A stretch of DNA of 64,000 nt from an uncultured Lachnospiraceae bacterium. GTDB taxonomy: Bacteria > Bacillota > Clostridia > Lachnospirales > Lachnospiraceae. Below the pieces are notes generated by a model that worked only from the letters and a program-made list of their open reading frames with translations, was not told the DNA's origin and did no database searches. The stretch lies in assembly GCA_910579425.1 (NCBI GenBank), contig CAJTVL010000007.1, forward strand, positions 1 to 64,000, read 5' to 3'. The position numbers were made by a program, and so were the translations under genes. Shown here piece after piece: positions 24,405 to 33,418 of this stretch. Every line of letters begins with the position of its first letter. The stretch's first letter is position 1.

Positions 24405-27400
24405 TCTGATTGGATTCCGGCAGCTCTCCCAAAAGCCCCAGGTCATACATCATATCCACCACTGTTTTGGATACTTTCGTCCTGTCCCGGAAATCATCCT
24501 TGGAAAGAAAAGGCCCTGCCTTGGCCGCCTCCACAATAGCGTCCGCTGCTTTCTCCCCCAAACCGTCAATGCTGTTTAAGGAAGGCATCAGCTTGTCCCC
24601 CACAATCTGGAAATTCCTGGAATGGGCGCTGAAAATATCGATTGGAACAAAATCAAAGCCCCTGGCATACATTTCCTGGACAATCTTCATATCCTTAAAG
24701 GTATCCTGCTCCTTTTTGGTCAGGGTATCGCTCCTTCTCTTATATTCCGCCATCACATTTTCCAGATGGCTCTGTCCCCGGCACATAATATCATAGGAAA
24801 AAGCCGAAGCACGTATGGAAAAATAGGAGGCATAATAAGCCAGAGGATAGTTGATCTTACAGTAGGCAATCCTCCACGCCATCATGACATAGGCCGCAGC
24901 ATGGGCCTTGGGGAACATGTACTTGATTTTTTTGCAGGACCAGATATACCAGTCCGGCACATCCTGCTCCTTCATGGCCTCCTCCCACTCCGGCTTAAGC
25001 CCCTTCCCCTTCCGGACGCTTTCCATAATCGTGAACGCCAGGGCACTGTCCACCCCCTGATTGATCAGGTAAATCATAATATCATCCCTACAGCAGATGG
25101 CCGTGGAAATGGTCGCCTTGCCGTCCAGAATCAGGGTCTGGGCATTTCCCAGCCACACGTCGGTTCCATGACCCAGTCCCGAAATCCGGATCAGGTCGGA
25201 GAGACTCTGGGGTTTTGTGTCGAGAAGCATCTGGATTACGAACTCCGTACCGAACTCCGGGATCCCAAGGGAGCCCACCGGACAGCCGTCAATCTGCTCC
25301 GGAGTAATTCCAAGGGCGGAGGTGTTCTGAAACAGGCTCATCACCTGCTTATCGTCCAGGGGGATCTTCGTGGGGTCGATCCGGGTCAGATCCTGCAGCA
25401 TACGAATCATGGTGGGATCATCGTGTCCCAGTATATCCAGCTTTAGCAGGTTATGGTCAATGGAGTGGTAGTCAAAATGGGTGGTCACAATGTCCGTGGT
25501 CATATCGTTGGCCGGATGCTGTACCGGCGTAAAGGAATTAATGTCCTCCCCCATTGGCAGCACGATAATCCCCCCGGGGTGCTGTCCGGTGCTGCGCCTG
25601 ATTCCGGTACATCCTCCCACAATCCGGTTGATCTCGCAGACCCGTTTGCGCCTTCCCCTCTCCTCATAGTAGTTTTTTACGTATCCAAAGGCCGTCTTAT
25701 CGGCCAGGGTGGCTATGGTTCCTGCCCGGTAGGTCTGGCCCGCGCCGAAAATAACCTCTGTGTATTTGTGGGCTTTACTCTGATATTCTCCCGAAAAGTT
25801 CAGGTCAATATCCGGCTCCTTATCCCCCTTAAACCCCAGAAAGGTCTCAAAAGGAATGTCAAAGCCGTCCTTTACCAGGTTTTCCCCGCATACAGGACAG
25901 ACCTTATCCGGAAGGTCACAGCCTGCGTTTCCCGCATAGGCCTTAATCTCCGGGGAATCAAAATCACAGTAATGGCAGGCAGGACACCTGTAGTGGGCGC
26001 TTAAGGAGTTTACCTCTGTAATCCCCGCCATAAAGGCCACCAGGGAAGAGCCTACGGAGCCTCTTGATCCCACCAGATACCCATCTTCCACAGACTTCCA
26101 CACCAGCTTCTGGGCAATGATATACATCACCGCAAAGCCGTTGGTGATAATGGAGTTCAGCTCCTTTTCCAGGCGCTTTTGTACGATCTCGGGCAGCTCC
26201 TCCCCGTAAAGCTCATGGGCCCTGTTGTAGCAAATATCCGTCAGCGTCTTATCACTGTCCGGAATCACGGGAGGGCACTTGTCCGGGCGCACCGGAGCCA
26301 TCACATCGATCCGGTCCGCAATCCGGTTGGTGTTGGTGATCACTACCTCCTCCGCCTTCTCTCTTCCCAGATAGGAAAATTCCTCCAGCATCTCCTCTGT
26401 GGTGCGCAGGTAAAGCGGGGCCTGATTGTCTGCATCCGCAAAATGCTTGCCCGCCATGATAATCCGCCGATAGACCTCATCCTCAGGCTCTAAGAAATGC
26501 ACGTCGCAGGTGGCCGCCACAGGCTTGCCAAACTGCTCCCCAAGTCTCACGATCCTGCGGTTCATCTCCTGAATATCCTCTATGCTGTTTATGGCGGTGA
26601 TCTTTTCGGACTCAATCATAAACCGGTTATTTCCCACCGGCTGAATTTCCAGATAATCATAAAAATTCACAATCCGGGCGATCTCTGCCTCCCCTTTTCC
26701 GTCCAGCAAGGCCCGGTAGAGTTCCCCTGCCTCGCAGGCGCTGCCCAGAATCAATCCCTCCCGGTGCTTCATCAGAAAGCTCTTGGGCACTCTGGGGCGT
26801 TTGCTGTAATAGGTCAGATGGGATTCCGACACAAGGGTGTAGAGATTTTCCCTTCCCACGTTATTCTCCGCCAGGATAATTGCATGATAGGAAGGGAGTC
26901 TTTTTATAATTTCCGGGCTGGAATTTCCCATTGCATTCACTTTGGCAAGGGTATCTGCACCGGCCTGTTTCAGCATGGGAATAAACTTCACGAATATCTC
27001 TGCAGTGGCCTGGGCGTCGTCCACAGCCCGGTGGTGATTTTCGAGAGATACTCCCAGGGTTTTGGCTACCGCATCCAGGGTATGTTTGGCCTGATGAGGA
27101 AGAAGGATTCGGGCAATCCCCAGGGTATCCGCACAGGTAAACCTCCTGCTAAGTCCCTGCCGCAGAACGTTTTCTTTGATAAAACTCATATCAAAGCCTG
27201 CATTGTGAGCCACCAGTACCGCATCCTGACAAAACGCCAGAAACTCGGGCAGTACCTGTTCTATGTAAGGCGCATCCTTCACCATACTGTCATTGATGCC
27301 TGTGAGTTTTTCGATCTCAAAGGGAATGGGCACGTCGGGATTGACAAAGGCCGAGAATTTTTCTGCAATCTCGCCCTGCTTCACCTTCACCGCGCCAATC

Positions 27401-28959
27401 TCGATGATTCTGTTATTTACCGGGGAAAAACCCGTCGTCTCTATATCAAAAACCACAAAATCCGAGCTGAAATCCTGGCCCGCTTCCCCCATCACCAGTT
27501 CCTGCAGATCATCCACCAGATAGGCTTCCATTCCATAGATAATCTTGAAGAAATCCTGCTTGTCCGGCGCCGGCTCCCCGGCCTCCTTACATCTTCCCTT
27601 CTCCGCCTTCCACAAATCCTCCCACACATGGTTTGCATCGGGAAAGGCCTGTACCACTCCGTGATCCGTGATTGCAATGGCAGGATGTCCCCACCCATAG
27701 GCGCGCTTTACAAGATCCTTTGCCTCCGAGACGCCGTCCATATCGCTCATCTTGGTGTGGCAGTGAAGCTCCACTCTTTTTTTCAGGCTGTTGTCCTTAC
27801 GGGAGGTGGTAAAATCAGGTATCTTTTTCACTCCAATGACAGAACCTATGGTGAGTTCATTGTCAAATTTGTCAATAGAGGTGATTCCTTTGAGTTTGAT
27901 AAAGGCGCCCTTTTTTATCCCCTCCGTCATCTCCGCCACCTGCTCATTGTGGATAAAAATTTTGATGGTTATGGTATCCGTAAAGTCCGTCACATCAAAC
28001 ATCAGGATGGTCTTCTGGTTTCTGATCTCCCTGGAATCAAAGCTGATGATCTTGCCCCGGATGACCACCTCTCCCATTTCTCCCTCTATATCTTCTATGG
28101 GGATGGCTTCCTCCTGAAAATCTCTTCCGTAAATCACATCCGGATGATCGGAACGCTTTAAGGGTCTCTTAAAGTCAGGCCTGCCGCCCTTTGCCGCCTC
28201 CCCTCTTGGAAAGCCCCTCCGCTCTGTCTGGGCCGAAAAGCTGCCTGTAGCTCCCGTCCCTGCAGGCGCTTTTGACTGCCCCGGCGCAAAGCCTTCCTTC
28301 TTTTCTTCCTTCCCGCCCTGGGCCGCAGAGGGCTGCGGTTTCGCGCTGTCTGCCGGGGCGGTGGAGTTCCCCTCCGCCCCAAGGGCCGCCCTCCTTGCGA
28401 TCTCCGCCACCTGGCGGGCAATGACCAAATCTTCCTCCTGCGTGGAACGGTTTTTCTTTTCTTTGTATTCCATCCTGCAGATCACGGAAAACCCGCACCG
28501 CTCGTTAAAAATCTTCTCTATAATCCGGCTCAGCTCCGAAGCCTTGCTCCTGGCAGGGGTGGTATCCTCCACCGTGAGAGTCAGACCTTCCGTCCCCCGG
28601 AAGGCAATCTCCGCCCCTTTAAAGAGATGATACTCCACAGGACTGTAGGCTTTCAGCTCCAGCAGGATGCTTTCCTTATAGGCATCCATCAGTTTTTCAG
28701 GCGTATATTGCTGCGAGAGCCTGAATCTCTCATACAGCTTTACCGCCACAGGCTGATAGGCAAAAAGCTGCTTTTTAATTTCCGTTTCCACCTTATAAAC
28801 CGTCTCCTTGGGGATCAGATAACTGCTGGAAATCGTGACCCTGATGTAATCCCGGCTTTTGGTGGCGGAAACCTTCTCCACCTTTACCTGTTCAAATAAA
28901 TCCTGTATTTTTTGCTCCAGCTTTAAGGCCGGAAACACCTCAAAAAACTGTTTCGCCAT
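24379..28959 (-). CDS. polC: DNA polymerase III PolC-type, catalytic alpha subunit with exonuclease
   Basis: This 1526-residue replicative polymerase of low-GC Gram-positives has these domains in order: N-terminal domain, a disordered linker (about residues 200-275, Ala/Pro/Gly/Lys-rich), OB fold, PHP domain (HCHTKMSDMDG), DEDD proofreading exonuclease inserted in PHP (FDIETTGF), a zinc finger (CPACHYC and CPVC) and the polymerase palm (PDIDLNFSG). It starts 6 bases after the ispG stop and is co-transcribed with ispG. Confidence 0.98.
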   Translation of the reverse strand: MAKQFFEVFPALKLEQKIQDLFEQVKVEKVSATKSRDYIRVTISSSYLIPKETVYKVETEIKKQLFAYQPVAVKLYERFRLSQQYTPEKLMDAYKESILLELKAYSPVEYHLFKGAEIAFRGTEGLTLTVEDTTPARSKASELSRIIEKIFNERCGFSVICRMEYKEKKNRSTQEEDLVIARQVAEIARRAALGAEGNSTAPADSAKPQPSAAQGGKEEKKEGFAPGQSKAPAGTGATGSFSAQTERRGFPRGEAAKGGRPDFKRPLKRSDHPDVIYGRDFQEEAIPIEDIEGEMGEVVIRGKIISFDSREIRNQKTILMFDVTDFTDTITIKIFIHNEQVAEMTEGIKKGAFIKLKGITSIDKFDNELTIGSVIGVKKIPDFTTSRKDNSLKKRVELHCHTKMSDMDGVSEAKDLVKRAYGWGHPAIAITDHGVVQAFPDANHVWEDLWKAEKGRCKEAGEPAPDKQDFFKIIYGMEAYLVDDLQELVMGEAGQDFSSDFVVFDIETTGFSPVNNRIIEIGAVKVKQGEIAEKFSAFVNPDVPIPFEIEKLTGINDSMVKDAPYIEQVLPEFLAFCQDAVLVAHNAGFDMSFIKENVLRQGLSRRFTCADTLGIARILLPHQAKHTLDAVAKTLGVSLENHHRAVDDAQATAEIFVKFIPMLKQAGADTLAKVNAMGNSSPEIIKRLPSYHAIILAENNVGRENLYTLVSESHLTYYSKRPRVPKSFLMKHREGLILGSACEAGELYRALLDGKGEAEIARIVNFYDYLEIQPVGNNRFMIESEKITAINSIEDIQEMNRRIVRLGEQFGKPVAATCDVHFLEPEDEVYRRIIMAGKHFADADNQAPLYLRTTEEMLEEFSYLGREKAEEVVITNTNRIADRIDVMAPVRPDKCPPVIPDSDKTLTDICYNRAHELYGEELPEIVQKRLEKELNSIITNGFAVMYIIAQKLVWKSVEDGYLVGSRGSVGSSLVAFMAGITEVNSLSAHYRCPACHYCDFDSPEIKAYAGNAGCDLPDKVCPVCGENLVKDGFDIPFETFLGFKGDKEPDIDLNFSGEYQSKAHKYTEVIFGAGQTYRAGTIATLADKTAFGYVKNYYEERGRRKRVCEINRIVGGCTGIRRSTGQHPGGIIVLPMGEDINSFTPVQHPANDMTTDIVTTHFDYHSIDHNLLKLDILGHDDPTMIRMLQDLTRIDPTKIPLDDKQVMSLFQNTSALGITPEQIDGCPVGSLGIPEFGTEFVIQMLLDTKPQSLSDLIRISGLGHGTDVWLGNAQTLILDGKATISTAICCRDDIMIYLINQGVDSALAFTIMESVRKGKGLKPEWEEAMKEQDVPDWYIWSCKKIKYMFPKAHAAAYVMMAWRIAYCKINYPLAYYASYFSIRASAFSYDIMCRGQSHLENVMAEYKRRSDTLTKKEQDTFKDMKIVQEMYARGFDFVPIDIFSAHSRNFQIVGDKLMPSLNSIDGLGEKAADAIVEAAKAGPFLSKDDFRDRTKVSKTVVDMMYDLGLLGELPESNQISLFDFVS

Positions 28960-28965
28960 TTTAAC

Positions 28966-30015
28966 CTAACTCCAATTCTCCAATTCTTCCCGAAGGACCG
29001 AAAGAAGCTCTGCCTCCGGAACCTTCCTGATGATCTCCCCTTTTTTGATCAGCAGCCCTTCTCCGATTCCCCCTGCAATTCCAAGATCCGCTTCCCTGGC
29101 CTCGCCGGGTCCGTTGACCGCACATCCCATTACCGCCACCTTGATATCTAAAGGATAGTCGCAGACCATGGCCTCCACCTGGCCTGCAAGAGCGATCAGA
29201 TCGATTTTGGTTCTGCCGCAGGTAGGGCAGGAAACCACCTCAATCCCTCCTTTGCGAAGCCCCAGAGTTCTCAAAATCAGCCTGGCGGACTTGATCTCCT
29301 CCACCGGATCTCCGGTCAGGGAAACCCGAATCGTATCCCCGATTCCCTGATGCAGGATCAATCCCAATCCAATGGATGACTTGATATTTCCGCTGATAAT
29401 CGTCCCGGCCTCCGTAATCCCCACATGCAGGGGATAATCTGTCTTTGCCGCAAGAAGCTCATGGGCCCTGACACACATCATCACATCCGAGGATTTGATA
29501 CTGATTACCATATTTTCATATCCCAGCTCCTCGATCATGGCCACCTTGTCCAACGCGCTCTCTACCAGCCCCTGAGCCGTCACGCCGTGGTATTTCTCCA
29601 CCAGTTCCCTTTCCAGAGAACCGCTGTTGACCCCCACACGGATGGGAATATTCCTCTCCCTTGCCGCCGCCACCACTTCTGCCACTTTGTCCCTCCCGCC
29701 GATATTTCCGGGATTGATTCTGATCTTGTCCGCCCCGTTTTCTATGGCTGCAACGGCCATCTTGTAGTCGAAGTGAATGTCCGCCACAAGAGGAATGGAA
29801 ATCTGCTTCCTGATCTGCGAGAGCGCCCTGGCCGCCTCCGGGGTGGGAACCGTGCAGCGGATGATTTCGCACCCGGCTTTTTCCAGCCTGTGAATCTGCG
29901 CTACCGTAGCTTCCACATCCTCCGTCCTTGTATTGGTCATGGACTGGATCAGGATCGGATTGCCTCCCCCGATGACTCTGTCCCCTATGTGAATTACCCT
30001 TGTATTTTTTGCCAT
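28966..30015 (-). CDS. ispG: 4-hydroxy-3-methylbut-2-en-1-yl diphosphate synthase
   Basis: This 349-residue iron-sulfur enzyme of the MEP isoprenoid pathway converts methylerythritol cyclodiphosphate to HMBPP. A TIM barrel is followed by a C-terminal domain whose cysteines (SCPTCGRT and CAVNGPGE) bind the 4Fe-4S cluster. I chose ATG 30015 (MAKNTRVIHIGD), with GAGG upstream; the longer frame overlaps its promoter region. The MEP gene dxr lies in the same cluster. Confidence 0.96.
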   Translation of the reverse strand: MAKNTRVIHIGDRVIGGGNPILIQSMTNTRTEDVEATVAQIHRLEKAGCEIIRCTVPTPEAARALSQIRKQISIPLVADIHFDYKMAVAAIENGADKIRINPGNIGGRDKVAEVVAAARERNIPIRVGVNSGSLERELVEKYHGVTAQGLVESALDKVAMIEELGYENMVISIKSSDVMMCVRAHELLAAKTDYPLHVGITEAGTIISGNIKSSIGLGLILHQGIGDTIRVSLTGDPVEEIKSARLILRTLGLRKGGIEVVSCPTCGRTKIDLIALAGQVEAMVCDYPLDIKVAVMGCAVNGPGEAREADLGIAGGIGEGLLIKKGEIIRKVPEAELLSVLREELENWS

Positions 30016-30063
30016 TTTTAAAACCTCGTTTCTGTTTTCTTTTGTGTTCTTTCCGACAAAAAT

Positions 30064-30092
30064 ATTATATGTCACACAGGCCGGAATATCAA
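30064..30092 (-). promoter_or_regulatory. Promoter for ispG-polC
   Basis: TTGATA (30087-30092) and TATAAT (30064-30069), with 17 bases between, read on the minus strand. The -35 box overlaps the last codons of the kinase gene, so ispG-polC can be transcribed independently of the kinase and rseP. Confidence 0.7.
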
Positions 30093-31513
30093 TTCTTATC
30101 TTTCTGCGTTTCTCCCTTAATCAGAAAAACCCGGCTGCTGTAAGTGATCCCGTCCTCCCCCACCGCCACAAAGCGAAGGGCAAGCTCCTGGTCAGGCAGC
30201 CGCTGGGCCGGAAGCTCAAAACGTACCCTGTCATCCGTCACATACACTGCTCCCTCCTTAAGAAGCAGTTTTCTGCCCTGATCATCCCGCATTTCCACCC
30301 AAAGGCTTTGGGCTTCCTCCTTCGCATAGGCCCTGGCTGCCATATCCAAAGGTTTCCCCCAGGCCCAGGCCGGCCCGGCCAGCAGCAAAAGCAGGGAAAG
30401 TAATCCGGAAAACTTTTTTTCCGTGAGCCAGATATTCTTCTCCTGCCGGCGCAATACTCTTCTTTTTCTCCCGCTTCCATACAAAAAAAGCGTAAGAAGC
30501 AGGGTAATCATAAGGGAAAATAAAGGCTTTTCAAGATAAGGAAAGGGAAAAAAAGTTTCCGGAATCCCCTCTATAAGGGGCAGAGAAAAACAGAGCGCGG
30601 TATAGCCGCATGAGACTGACAGAATCAAATTCTTCCAGGATAAGCCCTCTTTCAGTTCCTTCCGCCGGGAGCGCTCCAGCTTTTGCAGCTCCTGCATAAG
30701 CCGTCCCACGGACTGATATCTGCCGGCGGGCTCCTGCGCCGTACAGGTGCATATGATTTTATCCCATGCCCCTGACAGGCTCCTGTCAAATTCCAGAACG
30801 GACCGCCTTTTGTAAGGCGGCCTGCAGGGGCTCACTCCGGTAAGCATCTCGTGAAGCACTGCGCCCATTCCGTAGATGTCCCAGGTTACATCCCCTTTCG
30901 TCTGCTGCCATTGCTGCCTGGGACTGTACCCTGCCGTTCCCACACACATAGCCTCCCTGTCCTTACCGCAGGCATATTGCAGCGCGCCGCCGAAATCAAT
31001 CAGCTTAATCGCCCCGTCCTGACGGATCATAATATTTTCAGGCTTTAAATCCCTGTAAATCACTGCCGGATGCCTTCCGTGAAGATATTCCAGAATAGTG
31101 CAAATCTCCATGGCCCACTTCAAAGCCTGCTTCTCCGGCGCCTTCCCGTATTTGTCCAAATATTCCCGAAGAGACATGCCTTCAATGTATTCCATCACAA
31201 GAAAGGAACTTTCTCGAAAGGAACTTTCTCGAAAGGAGCTTTCTTGGAGGGTTCCCTCCTGTGGGGAGCTTTCCGGTAAGGAGTTCTCTTCGCTGCAATT
31301 CTCCGTCCGGCGAAAGCAGTCATAAATCAGAGGAAGCCCCGGGTGTCTGAGCTCCTTCAAAAGCTCCATCTCTGTAAGAAGATACTCCTTTCTGCTTTCC
31401 TTGATCACCACAAGCCGCTGCAAATGCAGATCCCTTGCCAGATATACCTTTCCCACGCCTCCCCGGCCAATGAGCTTAAGCACTTCATATTTGTCGTTTA
31501 AAATTTCTGCCAT
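30089..31513 (-). CDS. Membrane-associated Ser/Thr protein kinase (Hanks type) without PASTA domains
   Basis: This 474-residue protein has a P-loop IGRGGVGKVYLA, ATP-binding Lys in VVIKES, a catalytic loop YRDLKPENIM (Tyr replaces the common His), the metal-binding DFGGA and the VGTAGYSPRQQ activation region. Residues 71-103 are a Ser/Glu-rich insert of repeated ESSFR units just before the hinge. After about residue 290 come three hydrophobic segments and a C-terminal outer domain of about 80 residues with no PASTA repeats, so it is not a PrkC orthologue. I chose ATG 31513, with GGAGAGGG upstream. It overlaps the PP2C gene by 16 bases, so the pair is translated together. Confidence 0.88.
   Translation of the reverse strand: MAEILNDKYEVLKLIGRGGVGKVYLARDLHLQRLVVIKESRKEYLLTEMELLKELRHPGLPLIYDCFRRTENCSEENSLPESSPQEGTLQESSFRESSFRESSFLVMEYIEGMSLREYLDKYGKAPEKQALKWAMEICTILEYLHGRHPAVIYRDLKPENIMIRQDGAIKLIDFGGALQYACGKDREAMCVGTAGYSPRQQWQQTKGDVTWDIYGMGAVLHEMLTGVSPCRPPYKRRSVLEFDRSLSGAWDKIICTCTAQEPAGRYQSVGRLMQELQKLERSRRKELKEGLSWKNLILSVSCGYTALCFSLPLIEGIPETFFPFPYLEKPLFSLMITLLLTLFLYGSGRKRRVLRRQEKNIWLTEKKFSGLLSLLLLLAGPAWAWGKPLDMAARAYAKEEAQSLWVEMRDDQGRKLLLKEGAVYVTDDRVRFELPAQRLPDQELALRFVAVGEDGITYSSRVFLIKGETQKDKN
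31201..31290. repeat. Six 15-bp units encoding a pentapeptide repeat in the kinase
   Basis: Units 1 and 2 (31201-31215 and 31216-31230) are identical, GAAAGGAACTTTCTC. Unit 3 differs at two bases and units 4-6 are degenerate. Each unit encodes five residues of the ESSFR/ESSPQ/EGTLQ type, so copy changes keep the frame. Confidence 0.85.
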
Positions 31514-32244
31514 ATTCCCTCTCCATACGCAATGCAATAGACTGCCGAGAGATTGTCCTGCTCCCCTCTTTTCTCGGCAGCCGCCCCCAGAGTCCTGAGC
31601 CTGCGCTCAAGCTGTTCTTCCCCGGAAATATCCTTTGGGAGCAGGGCTTTTAAGGACTCCCTGTCAAGGGTTCTGTAGAAACCGTCCGTACACAGCAAAA
31701 AGCCGCTTCTGCCGTAAATCCTGCCGAAATGAATATCCGGGTACTGGAAGGGAAAGCTCCCCATGCATTTGGTAATGCCGCCCGCTCCCCCATGGTCTCC
31801 GGTAAGAAGGCTGACCCCCTTGCGGTTGTACAAATAAATTCTGCTGTCGCCGAGGTGAAAGATCATATAACGCTTCCCCCACAAAAACAGCAGGGATACG
31901 GTAGCGCCAAGGGAAATCTCCTTTCCCCGTCCGTAACGCCGAAGCTCCTCATTCATCTCATAAAAACAGCGCAGAACGCTTTTCTTTAAGAATCTCTTTC
32001 CCTTTTTCCTGCAGGCCAGCTCTGCCAATTGTCCGTAAAAAAGCTCCGCCAGCTTTTCGGTAATAAAACCGCTGGCATTTTCTCCCTCCGAAAGTCCTCC
32101 GATTCCGTCGCTTACCGCCGCAAGCACCATCCGGCCTCTGCGCGTAAGCGCCTGCTGCAGGGTAAGTGAATCCTGATTTACGCAGCGTCTGCCCCTGTCC
32201 CAATACACCCCTGACATTATTTTCAATCCTGTGCTTTCCTCCAT
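31498..32244 (-). CDS. PP2C-family protein phosphatase
   Basis: This protein of up to 248 residues removes phosphate from Ser/Thr and is the usual partner of Hanks kinases. Metal-binding motifs are AVSDGIGGLSEG, FHLGDSRIYLY, LCTDGFYR and EQDNLSAV. The start is uncertain: ATG 32244 has no ribosome site, while ATG 32217 (MSGVYWDRGRR) has AGGA about 10 bases upstream and gives an N-terminus typical of PP2C. It is followed by the kinase with overlapping ends. Confidence 0.9.
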   Translation of the reverse strand: MEESTGLKIMSGVYWDRGRRCVNQDSLTLQQALTRRGRMVLAAVSDGIGGLSEGENASGFITEKLAELFYGQLAELACRKKGKRFLKKSVLRCFYEMNEELRRYGRGKEISLGATVSLLFLWGKRYMIFHLGDSRIYLYNRKGVSLLTGDHGGAGGITKCMGSFPFQYPDIHFGRIYGRSGFLLCTDGFYRTLDRESLKALLPKDISGEEQLERRLRTLGAAAEKRGEQDNLSAVYCIAYGEGIWQKF

Positions 32245-32292
32245 CCAAAACTGTTTGTCTATTCATTATATAAGCCCAACAAAAAAGAATCC

Positions 32293-32326
32293 ATTATACA
32301 AAACTACCAAAATGATATTTTTGGTA
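32293..32326 (-). promoter_or_regulatory. Promoter with inverted-repeat operator for the phosphatase-kinase pair
   Basis: On the minus strand TATAAT (32293-32298) lies about 50 bases before the PP2C start. TACCAAAA (32305-32312) and TTTTGGTA (32319-32326) form a perfect inverted repeat with a 6-base gap that covers the -35 region. The -35 box itself is poor, so a DNA-binding protein probably controls this promoter. The regulator is unknown. Confidence 0.6.
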
Positions 32327-32361
32327 ATCTTGCATAAGGATTCTGCAACACATATCTTTTA

Positions 32362-33417
32362 TTATCTAAAGAACTTTGTTATATCGTTAAAAAATACCAG
32401 TACCATCAAAACCATAAGCGCCATAAACCCGGCCAAATGAACCATTCCTTCCTTCTCCGGCGGAATCGGCTTCCCCCGGACCGCCTCTACCAGCAAAAAT
32501 ACCAAACGTCCGCCGTCAAGGGCAGGCAGAGGCAGAAGATTCATGATTCCCAGATTCACGGAAAGCAGCAGCGCAATGTTGACCATATTCAGAATCACAT
32601 CCAGGGCCCCATAAGCTTTTGCCGTATCATAGGCCTCATCCACCACCTTCACAATCCCTATGGGGCCGGACACATCGTCCCTGGATAACTGACCCGTTAC
32701 CAGCATCCCCAGGCTTTTAAAGGTGGTTTCCACATAAAATTTCATGGTATAAAAGGCATACTCAAAGGTCTGGAGAACATTGCATTTCAGGTATCCCCCC
32801 GCCGCAATTCCCATGTAATAGCGTCCGTCCTTTTCATCATAGGCCGGATCGATCACCATTGTTTTCTCTTCTCCGTCACGCAGTACGCTGATGGTCAGCC
32901 GCTCCCCCTTTGTGTTGGTCTGGGAAATCAGCGTCACCTCTCCGCCTAAATGAATCCTCTTCCCGTTGATTCTGGTAATCATATCCCCCTCTAACATGCC
33001 GGCTTCCTCGGCCGGGGAGTTTTCGTTGACGATCAGCACCTGGGGCGTAGTAATTCCACAGGCCCACACCAGGATCGCCGCCATCAGATAAGCTGTGAGG
33101 AAATTAAAAAGCGGCCCCCCAAACACCGTTGCGAAACGTGTCCACACAGGAGCATTGGGAAATGCCCTCTCGCTCATTACCCCCTTTTCCACCTCCAGGC
33201 CGTCTTCCCCCTCAAACATACATGCACCGCCGATGGGAAAAAGCTTCAGGGAATACTTTGTCTCTCCTTTTTGAAAGGAAAACAGCGTGGGCCCCATCCC
33301 TACAAAAAACTCCACCACACGGATATTGTTTTTCTTGGCCACAATGAAATGTCCCAATTCATGGGAAACCACCACAACCAGAAAAATTACGATAAATAAC
33401 AAAATGGATACTGCCAC
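32362..33417 (-). CDS. rseP: RIP site-2 membrane metalloprotease
   Basis: This 351-residue intramembrane protease cleaves anti-sigma factors or signal peptides within the membrane. It has the zinc motif HELGH in the first helix, a PDZ domain (ENSPAEEAGMLEGDMITRING) and the third ligand in NLLPLPALDGGR. The start is GTG 33417, with AGGAGG 7 bases upstream, immediately after the dxr stop. The longer frame lacks a ribosome site and would overlap dxr. Confidence 0.93.
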   Translation of the reverse strand: MAVSILLFIVIFLVVVVSHELGHFIVAKKNNIRVVEFFVGMGPTLFSFQKGETKYSLKLFPIGGACMFEGEDGLEVEKGVMSERAFPNAPVWTRFATVFGGPLFNFLTAYLMAAILVWACGITTPQVLIVNENSPAEEAGMLEGDMITRINGKRIHLGGEVTLISQTNTKGERLTISVLRDGEEKTMVIDPAYDEKDGRYYMGIAAGGYLKCNVLQTFEYAFYTMKFYVETTFKSLGMLVTGQLSRDDVSGPIGIVKVVDEAYDTAKAYGALDVILNMVNIALLLSVNLGIMNLLPLPALDGGRLVFLLVEAVRGKPIPPEKEGMVHLAGFMALMVLMVLVFFNDITKFFR

Positions 33418-33418
33418 C

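Noticed and set aside
26497..28161. 554-codon plus-strand frame
   Set aside because: It is antisense to polC, whose motifs are all intact, and shows no protein motif or ribosome site.
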